Positions 1 through 8,994 of a stretch of DNA of 64,000 bases are shown here, piece after piece. The DNA comes from Pelagicoccus sp. SDUM812003. Its GTDB lineage: Bacteria; Verrucomicrobiota; Verrucomicrobiia; Opitutales; Opitutaceae. The number at the start of each line of letters is the position of its first letter. The first letter of the stretch is position 1. The stretch spans positions 434,001 through 498,000 of the forward strand of contig NZ_JARXHY010000003.1 of the NCBI RefSeq assembly GCF_031127815.1. The letters are read 5' to 3'. The notes beneath the pieces are model-generated. The model was not told the DNA's origin. It worked only from the letters and a program-made list of their open reading frames with translations, and made no database searches. A program made the translations under genes and the position numbers.

Positions 1-698
1 TGGTGGAAAATGCCGTTCTCATTGTTTATTTCCACCACTGCGATTGCTGGGTCTTCCGAGTAGGTGAGTCCGGTATAGGGATTTCTGTGCGTAAGGAGCT
101 TTTGGATATACTCCTTCTCTAGGTCACGAAAGGTGGGATCGACGAAGCCGAGAATATGGCGTTGCTTCCAATCGAGGTCGGATTCTACATTCGGATCGAG
201 TCCATCCGCGACTTTGAATTCGCGGGAGTTGATCATATTGAGATTGGAGTAGATGCCGTGGGCTTTGAGCTGGGCGATGAAGTAGTCGAGCTTCTCGAGG
301 TTTGCAGCGTGCAGGTTGCGCGAGTTGCCTTGGCTGTAGTCGATGATCGATCCGCCGCCCCAGTTGTTGTCCATATGGTGGAAGCGTACGATGTTGAAAC
401 CGAACTTGGCGAGGCGACCCGCGATAGCCTCGGCTTCCTCGTGAGTAGGGAAGCAGGAGTCTGCGGTGATGTTGACGCCCCAGAAGCGGATGCGTTCGCC
501 GCCAGCGGAGAAATGGGCGTTTTCGTCGACCTCGATGTAGCCGAATTTTCCGGCGGGGGTGTGATTTAAATTGGAGAGGTCGGTGATGCCTGGGGCCTTG
601 TCGTCCCACGGCAGGGTGAAGGGGATGAGCTCGCCGCCGCGAGCGAGCGCGACGATTGCGCATGCGACGAGGGAAACGATGCAGGGGGTGGTTCTCAT
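1..698 (-). CDS. Exported clan GH-A-like glycoside hydrolase, N-terminal part (cut by window edge)
   Basis: An open frame runs on the minus strand from ATG at 698 to the window edge with no stop, giving about 232 residues. It starts with a signal peptide (MRTTPCIVSLVACAIVALA). The mature part reads like the start of a (beta/alpha)8 glycosidase: FWGVNITADSC, then GFNIVRFHHMDNNWGGG, then VVEINNENG near residue 225. The Asn-Glu pair in the last motif matches the acid/base glutamate at the end of strand 4 in clan GH-A enzymes such as GH5. The substrate cannot be told; an exported glycan hydrolase is the inference. The catalytic nucleophile lies outside the window. Confidence 0.75.
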   Translation of the reverse strand, partial: MRTTPCIVSLVACAIVALARGGELIPFTLPWDDKAPGITDLSNLNHTPAGKFGYIEVDENAHFSAGGERIRFWGVNITADSCFPTHEEAEAIAGRLAKFGFNIVRFHHMDNNWGGGSIIDYSQGNSRNLHAANLEKLDYFIAQLKAHGIYSNLNMINSREFKVADGLDPNVESDLDWKQRHILGFVDPTFRDLEKEYIQKLLTHRNPYTGLTYSEDPAIAVVEINNENGIFH

Positions 699-888
699 GG
701 GGTTGTTTTGGGATTGTCGGGTCTTTGGGGTGGTTTCATACTGAAAACGCCACGCGGCCATGTGAAGGGCAAAAGATCGCGAGCGTCAGACGGGTTTGGA
801 GCAATCGATGCTTTACCTATCGAACCAGAGTCCTACGTTGCGGGATTCACTCGAAAGTACCAACAATCAAGACCCCCTAAAGAACATC

Positions 889-1170
889 ATGGCAAGAGCA
901 AGCGCCCGTCACATTCTCGTAGCGACTGAAGACCAGTGCAACGATCTGAAATCGAAAATCGAAGGAGGCGCCAGCTTCGCTGACATGGCGAAGGAGCACT
1001 CCCAATGTCCTTCTGGCAGCCGAGGCGGCGAGCTGGGCGAGTTTGGCCGCGGTCAAATGGTGCCTGAGTTCGACAAAGTGGTATTCTCCGCTCCGGTGAA
1101 CGAGGTGCAAGGCCCGGTGCGTACTCAGTTCGGCTACCACCTGTTGGAGGTCACGGCTCGCAGCGAATAG
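889..1170 (+). CDS. ppiC: Parvulin-type peptidyl-prolyl isomerase (PpiC-like)
   Basis: This is a 93-residue single-domain parvulin, the same length as E. coli PpiC. It should catalyse cis-trans isomerisation of Xaa-Pro bonds in the cytoplasm; no signal peptide is present. Visible family motifs are ASARHILV at the start, GASFADMAKEHSQCPSG, GGELGEFGRGQMVPEFDKVVF in overlapping parts, and TQFGYHLLEV at the end. The frame stays open upstream to 796, but the family begins at ATG 889 (MARASARHIL). No strong Shine-Dalgarno site is visible. It is followed at once by a hairpin terminator and then the convergent kinase gene. Confidence 0.9.
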   Translation: MARASARHILVATEDQCNDLKSKIEGGASFADMAKEHSQCPSGSRGGELGEFGRGQMVPEFDKVVFSAPVNEVQGPVRTQFGYHLLEVTARSE

Positions 1171-1194
1171 CGGCGACAAGACTTTTTCGAAGAA

Positions 1195-1224
1195 GCGATC
1201 TCGCCGTGGCGGGGTCGCTTTTTT
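1195..1224 (+). terminator. Rho-independent terminator after ppiC
   Basis: An 11-pair stem with G-U wobbles (GCGATCTCGCC with GGCGGGGTCGC, 3-base loop) is followed directly by six T residues. It sits 24 bases after the ppiC stop codon. Confidence 0.75.
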
Positions 1225-1228
1225 CGTC

Positions 1229-4200
1229 TCAGCTCTCGTTCCCCTCGAAAGCGATGGGGAGGGTGAGGATGGCAGTCGCTCCCTTTCCAATCCCGTCGCT
1301 TCGGATCGAGATGTATCCGCCGAGCACGCGGGCGGTGTTGGCGCAGCTGTGCAGACCGAAGCCGTGACCGAGTTGCTTGGTCGTGAAACCGTGGCTGAAA
1401 AGGCGGTCGATGTTTTCCGGAGCGATGCCGATACCGTTGTCCTGAATCATGAGACTGAGCCGATTGTTCGCTTCGTCTCTTTGGTAGGATAGAGTGAGGA
1501 CGCCCAGATCGGGTGATTGTTCGCGGATGGCGTCGAGAGCGTTGGAGATGAGGTTGAGCACGATTTCCAGCACGCGGTGCTTGTCGTTCACAACGATCAG
1601 CCGCTCCGGGAGCTCGCTGTTGATCTCCAATCGCTGAGCGTTGGGGTCGCGGCCGAGGATGGTGAGAGCGGTCTCGCAGGTTTCCACCAGATCAAACTCC
1701 TGAGTGAGGCTCTGGGTTTTTGCGTGGGACTGCTGGGCGGAGATGATGCGCTTCACGTGATCGACGTCCTGCCCCATGATGTTGACTTCGCAGATGAGTT
1801 CGGACACCTCGTTTTGCAGCGCTTGAGACAGCTGTATCAAGTAACTGGGCACGTTTTTCCCTTTCGGGTTCTTCGTCAGAAAATCATCGATATCCTGAGC
1901 GTTGGCCTCGAGCAGCGTCGCCAGTCGGGCCAGTCGCTTCACTTTCGATTGCGACAGCTTGTCTGAGAGCACGTTCAGGCTCACGTTGATGCTATTGAGC
2001 ACGTTGCCAACGTTGTGCAGCACGTTGGTGGCGATTTCCGCTTTGCCCGCGGTGCGGGCTGTTTCCATGAGCTGATCTTGCATGTCCTGCAAGCGATGGA
2101 GCGTATCGCTGAGCGATTTGGTGGTGCTCTGGAGTTCTACCGTTTTCACCTCGAGCTCGCTGTTTTGCGCCTCCAGGCGCTCGGCTTGTCGTTCCAGCTC
2201 CGAATTCTTCTCTTCCACTTCGCGCGTGCGCTCCTTGACCACCTGCTCGAGATAGCGGCTGCGCTCGATCTGGACTCGGTTGTAGTAGCGCACGATGGCG
2301 ATGACGAGAACGATGAGCGCGCCTGTGAAGGAGGCGATGGACCAAGGGCGCTGGTACCAGGGCGCTTCGATCACAAAGTGGTAGTGGTTGCCGTAGGCGA
2401 AGTGACCGAGAGCGTCGCTGGCATTCACTTGTATGGTGTAGCGTCCGGGATCGAGGTTTGTTATTTCACGTTGGGTGACGTCGTTGAAAGGGCCCCAATC
2501 GCGATCGAAGGGTTCGACGTGGATCTGGTACTGATGGTGCAAGCTGGCGATCAGCGAAGGGTAGGTGACGGATATTTTGAGCGAGTTCTGGTTTGGACCG
2601 AGAACGATGGGCTCGTTCTCGTCGGGGCGGAAGATGGGGAGTCGTTCGCCGTCGTTGAGTGAAACGAGCTGGTGGAGACGTGGACGGATATCGGTCTCGG
2701 TATCGGCTTGGTAGGGATCGGCCGAGTAGATGAGTCCGAAGGTTCCTCCAGCCCAGAGGTGTCCTTCGTCGTCGATGAGGATGCACTGGGCCCGGGTATC
2801 CAGAGCGTTTCCAATGCTGGAAATGTCCCTGATGATGGGCGGGGCAGGCCGTTTCACGGTTTGGCTGCTTCGGGCGTTGAGGGCGACCACAGCGGATTCC
2901 GGGTCTTCTCCATAGACTTGTTCAAAGCCGAAAGGGGGACCTCCGACATAGTAGTCCATCTCCGGATCGGGTTCGAAGCGCCTGGCCTCCGGATCCCATT
3001 TCAAGCAAGGGTGTCCGTTCACATAGATGTGGTCGCCGATGCGCACGGGAGTTCTCCACATGCCGCTTTCGTCCGTGGGCAGGTCCATGAGCTGGTAGCT
3101 GCCGCCTGATTCGTCCAGATCGATCAACGCCAGCTGAGGGGCGCTGCCGAGGCTTCCGAAAAGCTGACCGCCCCTTGATTCGGCGATGGAGAAGACTTCT
3201 ACGGTGGGTCCTTCCAGCTGGCTGGTTTTCTCCCACTTGCCATTTCGTAGTTCGAATCGCCCGACTCCCCGAAAATTTGCTGCGAGCATGACGTCAGGAT
3301 AGTCGCTTGGTTGATGGAAGTTAGCGGCCCCGAAGGCGTCGAGGGCGGAGATGGCGCCGTCGCTATCCATGACATGGCTGGTGGCGCCGGCGATGAACAT
3401 GTGATCGCGGTAGACGGCGAGGTCGCGAACTTCCTCGTTGTCGATAACGATCTGGAAGAGCTCGTCCATCTGGGTCGCTTGAGAGTTGCTGACGTAGAGC
3501 CCCTTGCTGGTGCCCAGGTAGATGCGATCGCGAAACTTCACCACGGACAGGACCTCGTCGTTGAGGCCATGGTGCTCATTGAGCAGCAAGGTGGCCGGGT
3601 TGAAGGGGATGCGGGTGATGTTGTTGACCGTTTTCACCCAAAGACCTTTTTGCGAGTCGACTGCGAGCTGCTCGATGCTGGCGTCATCCAGTCCGTGTTC
3701 CTTGCTGAATTGAAGCAGGCTTTCTCCTTGCTCGTCGATAACGATAACGCCTTTCGACGTGGTGCCGATCGCGAGGGTGTTGGGCGACGTCTCGATGACG
3801 CTGGCGATTCGGATCTGGTGGTTCTCGACGGATTGCAAGCCCCCCCATCTCCAGGTGCTTTGGCCGTCGAATCCGATGATGCTATACTCCTTGGTCAACA
3901 TCCAGACCCCGCCTTCTGCACGAGGCGTGATATCGGTGACCCATTCGTAGACTCCGGAGTTGTCTAGAAAGTGATCGGCGTCGACCAGCTGACCGGTTTG
4001 CCAGTCCCATCGGTTGAGGAGGTTATCATTTCCCCCGGTGACGAAGAGTTCGTCTCCAATGCTGAAACAAGTGGTCGCCCAGTTGGGCAATTCGTGCAGT
4101 TGGACGTTTCTGTCGGAATCCACTTCCACCAGTTTGGTTCCGTGCAGTCCGAAGAAATGACCCCGCGTATGGGCCACTGTTCTGAGTCCGTCGATCCCGG

Positions 4201-4405
4201 GAAAGTAGCTCTCCGGAGGCGTGAGCAGGTCTACGCGGTAGCCGCCAAGCTCGTCGGGTTCAAGTGTGGCAAGCCCTTGCGAACAGCCGACGAGCATCCT
4301 GCCTTCGGGTAGCGAAATGCTGTGGTAGGCCCACTGGATTTCGGAGACGTGATCCCAGTGGGTGCCATCGAAAATGTATACTCCCGTGCTGGAAAGCACC
4401 GCCAT
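1229..4405 (-). CDS. Propeller/Y_Y_Y sensor histidine kinase, copy 1 (start uncertain)
   Basis: From ATG 4405 this is a 1058-residue membrane sensor kinase. Order: beta-propeller of Reg_prop-like repeats (to about 600), Y_Y_Y domain (about 610-680), one membrane helix (about 690-708), a long coiled coil (KERTREVEEKNSELERQAE), a phosphoacceptor helix with His in NVLHNVGNVLNSI, and an HATPase (N box VLNLISNALDAI, then DNGIGI and GHGFGL). The propeller should sit in the periplasm. It is closely similar to the next upstream gene. ATG 4405 begins inside the propeller, so translation from there would lack the signal peptide; an in-frame signal peptide is encoded upstream without ATG, GTG or TTG. 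No receiver domain is fused and no response regulator is adjacent. The ligand is unknown. Confidence 0.8.
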   Translation of the reverse strand: MAVLSSTGVYIFDGTHWDHVSEIQWAYHSISLPEGRMLVGCSQGLATLEPDELGGYRVDLLTPPESYFPGIDGLRTVAHTRGHFFGLHGTKLVEVDSDRNVQLHELPNWATTCFSIGDELFVTGGNDNLLNRWDWQTGQLVDADHFLDNSGVYEWVTDITPRAEGGVWMLTKEYSIIGFDGQSTWRWGGLQSVENHQIRIASVIETSPNTLAIGTTSKGVIVIDEQGESLLQFSKEHGLDDASIEQLAVDSQKGLWVKTVNNITRIPFNPATLLLNEHHGLNDEVLSVVKFRDRIYLGTSKGLYVSNSQATQMDELFQIVIDNEEVRDLAVYRDHMFIAGATSHVMDSDGAISALDAFGAANFHQPSDYPDVMLAANFRGVGRFELRNGKWEKTSQLEGPTVEVFSIAESRGGQLFGSLGSAPQLALIDLDESGGSYQLMDLPTDESGMWRTPVRIGDHIYVNGHPCLKWDPEARRFEPDPEMDYYVGGPPFGFEQVYGEDPESAVVALNARSSQTVKRPAPPIIRDISSIGNALDTRAQCILIDDEGHLWAGGTFGLIYSADPYQADTETDIRPRLHQLVSLNDGERLPIFRPDENEPIVLGPNQNSLKISVTYPSLIASLHHQYQIHVEPFDRDWGPFNDVTQREITNLDPGRYTIQVNASDALGHFAYGNHYHFVIEAPWYQRPWSIASFTGALIVLVIAIVRYYNRVQIERSRYLEQVVKERTREVEEKNSELERQAERLEAQNSELEVKTVELQSTTKSLSDTLHRLQDMQDQLMETARTAGKAEIATNVLHNVGNVLNSINVSLNVLSDKLSQSKVKRLARLATLLEANAQDIDDFLTKNPKGKNVPSYLIQLSQALQNEVSELICEVNIMGQDVDHVKRIISAQQSHAKTQSLTQEFDLVETCETALTILGRDPNAQRLEINSELPERLIVVNDKHRVLEIVLNLISNALDAIREQSPDLGVLTLSYQRDEANNRLSLMIQDNGIGIAPENIDRLFSHGFTTKQLGHGFGLHSCANTARVLGGYISIRSDGIGKGATAILTLPIAFEGNES

Positions 4406-4696
4406 GCGATTGTCGGGAAACCCTGCCAGCTGAAAAATGTCGCCCCGAATTCCGCTGTAGCGTGGAGAGAAGTTTTCGGTTCTGGGAATGCCCCAACGCG
4501 ATAGCTCTTCTCCGAGCGTGTTCTGGGGAGCGGCGTAGGAGATGCTGTCGCCGCTGAGGGCAGCGGTGAAGAGGGCGCCAAGGATCAGCGTCCGGAAAAC
4601 GAGGGGTTTGCAATACCGGTTGATATGGAAAGTATTGGCTGAAATCAGGCCTAGTGAAGCGCTAGCGAGCCGCTTTCTAGGCTTTTGACGAGAGAT
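4406..4696 (-). other. In-frame N-terminal extension of kinase copy 1 lacking a standard start codon
   Basis: The kinase frame stays open upstream of ATG 4405 to a TGA at 4699. The extension encodes a good signal peptide (RTLILGALFTAALS, likely cleavage after SYA) and then RWGIPRTENFSPRYSGIRGD, which matches RWGIPRTE-like sequence at the mature start of the second kinase (QWGIPRTETFYPRFTGIRGD). No in-frame ATG, GTG or TTG occurs. The best-placed initiator is ATC at 4624, giving an (M)NRYCKPLVF start; CTG at 4648 is another option. Either a rare start codon is used or the original start was lost by mutation or sequence error. Confidence 0.7.
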
Positions 4697-4858
4697 TCAA
4701 AAAATCGTCGGATCGTTGGGGCTGGGTCGGTTTTTGGGTGAGCGGAGACTGGGGGCTAGTTACGAGATATAGTTGGAAGCGCTCCTTGAGGCGAGTCGTC
4801 GGCGCGTGATCCGTTTCCCATTTGCAAACAATGCTGCGCATGCTGGCTGAGCAAGCGT

Positions 4859-7800
4859 TTAGGTGTTGTAGGCGATGGGCAGGGTGAGGGTGGCGGTCGC
4901 CCCCTTGCCGAGTCCTTCGCTGGTGATGGTAAGGTCGCCCCCCAGCACTCGGGCGGTGTTGGCGCAGCTATGCAGACCGAAGCCGTGTCCGTGCTCCTTG
5001 GTGGTGAACCCGTGGTTGAAGAGGCGATCGATGTTTTCCGGGGAGATGCCTACGCCGTTGTCCTTCACGATGAGGCGTACGCGCTTGTTGGTCTCGTCGA
5101 GCTCGTAGGAGAGGGTGAGGATTCCTAGCTCGGGCGATCGCTCGCCGATGGCGTCGATGGCGTTGGAAATGAGGTTGAGCACGATTTCCAGCACGCGGTG
5201 CTTGTCGTTTCTTACGATGAGCTGTTCGGGGAGCTCGTTGTTGATTTCCAGGAGGTGGGCGTTCTGGTCTCGACCGAGGATGGTGAGGGCGGTTTCGCAG
5301 GTTTCCACCAGGTCGAATTCCTGGGTGAGGCTTTGGGTCTTGGCGTGGGATTGCTGAGCGGCGATGATGCGCTTCACGTGCTCGACGTCCTCCTCCATGG
5401 TGTTGAGCTCGTAGGAAACTTCGGAAACCTCGTCGCGCAGCGATTGGGCTAGGTGTATCAGATAACTGGGTACCTTCTGTCCGCGAGGATCCTGAGTGAG
5501 GAAGGATTCGATGTTTTCGCTGTTCGCCTCGAGCAGTTTCGCCAGCTTGGAGAGGCGGTCCACCTTGGAGTTGGACACTTTGTTGGAAAGCACGGTGAGG
5601 CTGACGTTGATGCTGTTGAGCACGTTGCCCACGTTGTGCAGCACGTTGGTGGCGATCTCCGCCTTGCCTGCGGTGCGGGCGGTTTCCATGAGCTGGTCCT
5701 GCATTTCCTGCAGGCGGTGGAGGGTTTCGGTGAGCGATTCGGTGGTGCTCTGCAGCTCTTCGGTCTTTTCTCCCAGCTCCTCGTTTTGCGTTTCCAGCTT
5801 CAGGGCCTGCTCCTTAAGGGCTTCGTTTTTCTCCTCCACTTCCTTGGTGCGCTCGCGAACGAGCTGCTCCAGCTGATGGCTGCGCTCTATCTGAAACCGA
5901 TTGTAGTAGCGAACGATGCCGACCACGATCAGGATCGCGCCGAACAAGTAGGCGGCGTAGGCCCAAGGCTTTTGGTACCACGGGGCCTTCACGGTGAAGT
6001 GGTAGGTGTGCGAACTGGAGGAGTGTCCGTAGGCGTCGCTGGCGTTGGCGTAGATGAAGTAGTCCCCTGGGGGAAGGTTGTTGATCGAGCGTCGAGAACT
6101 GTCCGAGAAGGGGGGGGATTGTTCGTCGAGGGGCTCGATGACGATCTGGTACTGGTGGTGCGTGGTGGCGGAGAGGGAAGGGTACTCGATCGCGATTTCG
6201 AGAGAGTTCTGGTCCGGTTCGAGTATGAGCGGATTATCGGCAAAAGCGGAAACCCGGAAGGTCTGCTGATCGTTCGTTGAAGTGATTTTGTGGATACGTG
6301 GCCGGATTTCCAGAGAGGATTTTCCTCGAAACGGATCGTTGGAAAACACGAGCCCGAACTCGCCGCCGGCCCAGAGGTTTCCGTGATGGTCGTAGAGGAT
6401 GCTGACCGCTCGCGTGTCGATTGCGTTTCCAATGCTGGAGATGTCGCCGAAAATGCGACGTGTCGGTCGGGGCACGGTTTTGCTGCTTCGACCGTCGAGG
6501 GCGACCACTGCGGTTTCCTCGTTTCTCCCGTAGACATGTTCGAATCCGTATGGCGGTAGCCCGACATAGTAGTACATTTGCGGATCGGGCACGAATTCTC
6601 GGGAGGCGCTGTCCCATTTCAGGCAGGGATGACCGTTTGCGTAGACTTCGCCATCGATGGTCACTAAGGCTATCCAGATGCCGCTTTCGTTTATGGGGAG
6701 GTCGATCATGCGGTAGCTCCCCACCTCCTCTTCGAGCTCGATGAGAGCGACCTTGTTGAAACCGGTGCTGGCGAAAAGTTGACCGTCTTCGGATTCCGCG
6801 ATGGTTAGAAAGTCCCTTTCAGGCCCTTCCAGGCGGCCGATTTTTGTCCAGCGGTCGTTTCGTTTTTCGTAGCGCGTGATGCCGCGGAAATTCACGCCGA
6901 GCATGACATCGGGGTATTTGCTCGGCTGGTAGAAGGAGGTGGCTCCGTCGGGATCGAGCAGGTAGATCGAGCCATCCGAGGTCATTGCGCGCGCCACGGC
7001 TCCGGAGATGAAGAGGTGCTCGTCGTAGGTGGAGAGATGGTAAACCTCTTCGCGATCGAGCACGCGCACGAAAAGCTCGTCCATGGATCGCGCTTCGTCA
7101 TTGCTGGTATACAGGCCCGTGCTGGTGCCGATGTAGATCCGATCTCGGAATTCCTCGAGCGTGAAGATGGGGTCGCTCAATCCGTGTTCTTCGTTGAAGA
7201 GCACGGTGGGGGGATGCGACGGGATGCGGGTGATGCTGTTGGACGTCCTCACCCAGAGCCCTTGCTGGGAATCGACGCCGATCTTTTTCACGTTCACGTC
7301 GTCCAGGCCCTGCTGCTTGGTGTGCTGCAGAAGCACTTCGCCGTTTTCGTCGATGAGCAAGGCGCCGAGGGAAGAGGTGCCGATCGCCAAGGTATTGGGG
7401 GAGGCCTCGACAAAACAGGAGATGCGGGCGTCCATCTTTCGCAGGGTGGTCGAACCTTTCCATCGCCAGGTGCGAGTGCCGTCGAAGCCGATGATGGTGT
7501 CCTGCTGACCGCGGATCCAGACTCCGCCTTCCGCTCTAGGCGTCGTTTCGAGAAACCACTCGTAGACGCCGGAGCTGTCGAGGTGGCGCGAATCGTCGAT
7601 CAGCTGCCGCGTTTCCCAATCCCACCGATTCAACAGCGAGGTGAGCCCGCCTGTGACGTAGACGTCGTCGCCGATGGCGAAGATGCTGGTGGCCCAATTG
7701 GGGAGCTGGTGGTACTGGGTCTCTCCCTCAGGGGTGGCGATGATGAGGTGGGTGCCGGCCAGCCCGAAACAGTGGCCCTTCGCGTACGCCACATGCTCCA

Positions 7801-8248
7801 TGCTCGGAAGGTTGGGCGGGTAGGTCTCCTTCGGGGTCAGTATCTCCACGGCGTATCCGCCAAACTCGTCCGGCTCGATTGTGGCCAGTCCCGCTGCGAA
7901 GGAAACCAAGGTGCGCCCGTCTGGAAGCGTAAGGCTGTCGCTCGTCCAGGAGAGGTCTGGCACGTGTTCCCAGTGGGTTCCGTCGAAGGTGTAGATGCCG
8001 ATTGAGGTCAAGGCGCTGAAATGTCCGTTCGGCAAGGTCGACAGGTTGAGAATGTCCCCTCGGATGCCGGTGAAGCGCGGGTAGAACGTTTCGGTTCTGG
8101 GGATGCCCCACTGGGCGAATTCGTCCTCCAGTAGTTCGGCCGCCTGGGTGGCGACCGATATCGGACCGCACAGAAGCAGAACTAGCTGCAAGAGGTAGTT
8201 CGGCAGCAGGCGCTTGCGCGAAAAGCCATGGTTCTGATCGATAGGCAA
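4859..8248 (-). CDS. Propeller/Y_Y_Y sensor histidine kinase, copy 2
   Basis: This 1129-residue sensor kinase begins with a signal peptide (hydrophobic LLQLVLLLCGPISVA, likely cleavage after TQA). A large Reg_prop-type beta-propeller follows (about 45-680), then a Y_Y_Y domain (about 690-754), one membrane helix (about 762-780), a coiled coil (about 785-860), the phosphoacceptor helix with His871 in NVLHNVGNVLNSI, and a C-terminal HATPase (N box near 1021-1030, DNGVGI near 1063, GHGFGLHS near 1088). The layout resembles the sensor half of hybrid two-component regulators that detect glycans in Bacteroidota, but no receiver or DNA-binding domain is fused. It and its downstream paralog are separated by about 450 bases and look like a tandem duplication. 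Confidence 0.88.
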   Translation of the reverse strand: MPIDQNHGFSRKRLLPNYLLQLVLLLCGPISVATQAAELLEDEFAQWGIPRTETFYPRFTGIRGDILNLSTLPNGHFSALTSIGIYTFDGTHWEHVPDLSWTSDSLTLPDGRTLVSFAAGLATIEPDEFGGYAVEILTPKETYPPNLPSMEHVAYAKGHCFGLAGTHLIIATPEGETQYHQLPNWATSIFAIGDDVYVTGGLTSLLNRWDWETRQLIDDSRHLDSSGVYEWFLETTPRAEGGVWIRGQQDTIIGFDGTRTWRWKGSTTLRKMDARISCFVEASPNTLAIGTSSLGALLIDENGEVLLQHTKQQGLDDVNVKKIGVDSQQGLWVRTSNSITRIPSHPPTVLFNEEHGLSDPIFTLEEFRDRIYIGTSTGLYTSNDEARSMDELFVRVLDREEVYHLSTYDEHLFISGAVARAMTSDGSIYLLDPDGATSFYQPSKYPDVMLGVNFRGITRYEKRNDRWTKIGRLEGPERDFLTIAESEDGQLFASTGFNKVALIELEEEVGSYRMIDLPINESGIWIALVTIDGEVYANGHPCLKWDSASREFVPDPQMYYYVGLPPYGFEHVYGRNEETAVVALDGRSSKTVPRPTRRIFGDISSIGNAIDTRAVSILYDHHGNLWAGGEFGLVFSNDPFRGKSSLEIRPRIHKITSTNDQQTFRVSAFADNPLILEPDQNSLEIAIEYPSLSATTHHQYQIVIEPLDEQSPPFSDSSRRSINNLPPGDYFIYANASDAYGHSSSSHTYHFTVKAPWYQKPWAYAAYLFGAILIVVGIVRYYNRFQIERSHQLEQLVRERTKEVEEKNEALKEQALKLETQNEELGEKTEELQSTTESLTETLHRLQEMQDQLMETARTAGKAEIATNVLHNVGNVLNSINVSLTVLSNKVSNSKVDRLSKLAKLLEANSENIESFLTQDPRGQKVPSYLIHLAQSLRDEVSEVSYELNTMEEDVEHVKRIIAAQQSHAKTQSLTQEFDLVETCETALTILGRDQNAHLLEINNELPEQLIVRNDKHRVLEIVLNLISNAIDAIGERSPELGILTLSYELDETNKRVRLIVKDNGVGISPENIDRLFNHGFTTKEHGHGFGLHSCANTARVLGGDLTITSEGLGKGATATLTLPIAYNT

Positions 8249-8554
8249 GTATCAGCCGTTTGCGCTGCGGATAAAGCGTTTCGATAGGGCCAGCGGTCAT
8301 TTTAACAGCGGATTTAAGCTAGGCCTCGCTGAACAAGTTCAAGCGGGCCATCGGCGATGGCGTCGATCCGCCATCAATGGCTGTGCCAGTATGACGCGCC
8401 CGTGCCAGCCCGGTGTGAAATCCTGTTTCACCGCTGGTAGAGGTTTGGTTTGTAAAGCGTTGATGTCCAGGGTATAGCTCTGGCGATTTCGGATGGCATC
8501 CTCCATGCACCAAGGCAGGTAGTTTTTTAACCCTGAAATGAGGAGGAATTGATT
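8249..8554 (+). other. Leader/promoter region before the Hsp20 genes
   Basis: This 306-base gap separates the divergent kinase and Hsp20 genes and holds no convincing gene. An imperfect hairpin (CCAGC..CGG..TGAAA against TTTCA..CCG..TGG) lies at 8405-8437. A strong Shine-Dalgarno site (AGGAGG, 8541-8546) precedes ATG 8555. TCCTCC at 8499-8504 can pair with GGAGGA at 8542-8547 and would hide that site, which suggests a possible RNA thermometer. No clear sigma-32-type promoter was recognised. Confidence 0.35.
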
Positions 8555-8971
8555 ATGACACTTGTACGAAGAAACACTTGGCCCAGCGATCCGTTCTTCG
8601 AAATGGACCGCCTTTTCAATCGCGCCTTTGGCAACAGCGACCTTTGGCCGAGCGCCTTCAAGGCCCCAGCCGAGCGCGATTTTCCGCTGGACGTTTACGG
8701 CGACGAGGAACGCTACTACGTGGTCGCCGAGATGCCAGGCGTCGCTAAGGACGCGGTCGACCTGAAGGTCGAGAATTCGGTGCTGACCATCTCGGTCAAA
8801 GCCGAAAGCAAGGGCGATGGTTCGGAGAGCGTGCGCTACTTGAGCCGCAACATCACGGTGGGCGAGGATATCGATATGGATCTGGTCTCCGCCAAGATGG
8901 AGAACGGACTGCTGACGGTGACCTTGCCGAAGGCGGAAGAGCGCAAGCCCCGCAAGATCGCGATCAAGTAA
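8555..8971 (+). CDS. Small heat-shock protein, Hsp20 family (first copy)
   Basis: A 138-residue alpha-crystallin-type chaperone that should hold unfolding proteins in an ATP-independent way in the cytoplasm. The alpha-crystallin domain begins near FPLDVYGDEERYYVVAEMPG (about residue 45) and carries the typical MENGLLTVTLPK segment and a C-terminal IAI motif that anchors oligomers. ATG 8555 is chosen over TTG 8549 because it lies 8 bases after a perfect AGGAGG. The second Hsp20 starts 23 bases after the stop, so the two are probably one transcript with the downstream CbpA and CbpM genes. Confidence 0.93.
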   Translation: MTLVRRNTWPSDPFFEMDRLFNRAFGNSDLWPSAFKAPAERDFPLDVYGDEERYYVVAEMPGVAKDAVDLKVENSVLTISVKAESKGDGSESVRYLSRNITVGEDIDMDLVSAKMENGLLTVTLPKAEERKPRKIAIK

Positions 8972-8994
8972 CCCGATTGGAAAAGGAGGAAATG

